From contig URAU01000032.1 in the NCBI GenBank assembly GCA_900545955.1, forward strand, positions 1 to 5,546: a stretch of DNA of 5,546 bases, written 5' to 3'. Positions within the stretch are counted from its first letter, which is position 1, and each line of letters begins with the position of its first letter. This stretch comes from an uncultured Porphyromonadaceae bacterium (lineage in GTDB: Bacteria > Bacteroidota > Bacteroidia > Bacteroidales > Muribaculaceae). The notes beneath the pieces were generated by a model. That model ran no database searches and had not been told where the DNA came from. It worked only from the letters and a program-made list of their open reading frames with translations. Of the stretch, positions 5,531 through 5,546 are shown piece after piece. The position numbers and the translations under genes were made by a program.

Positions 5531-5546
5531 AATATGATAAAATTTC

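Overview
The window looks like chromosomal DNA from a Bacteroidales bacterium, possibly a Muribaculaceae-type gut member. The evidence is indirect. None of the five credible genes has a Shine-Dalgarno sequence just before its start codon. Two intergenic regions carry perfect matches to the Bacteroidetes -7 promoter motif TAnnTTTG. Codons are moderately GC-rich, and there is a 9-bp low-complexity array of a kind I associate with this group. No 16S or other marker gene is present, so the placement is inference.

All five genes lie on the minus strand and read from right to left. At the right edge (5505-5530) a hairpin with a T-run looks like the terminator of a gene beyond the window. It is followed by a promoter-like TAAATTTG and then nfo (endonuclease IV, DNA base-excision repair), whose nine metal ligands are all present. 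After a 76-nt gap comes a 640-residue sugar-porter-like MFS protein of the GPH/SLC45 type, which carries an unusual soluble insertion of about 200 residues between predicted helices 7 and 8. A 116-residue lipoprotein of unknown function follows. The 226-nt gap after it holds a striking paired inverted repeat, like a REPIN (two short palindromes facing each other), and a promoter-like TATCTTTG.

That promoter probably drives a two-gene membrane module: a short NfeD-family protein (NfeD1b/YbbJ type) and a paraslipin/QmcA-type SPFH protein. This pairing is conserved across bacteria and implies that the two products act together in the inner membrane. The pair ends at a strong intrinsic terminator (298-341). 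The leftmost 371 bases contain no gene I can support, only short palindromes and the 9-bp repeat array.

Most of the window is ordinary housekeeping. The points most worth a second look are the transporter's extra periplasmic domain and the REPIN-like element. I see no defence system, CRISPR array, transposase, tRNA or rRNA.
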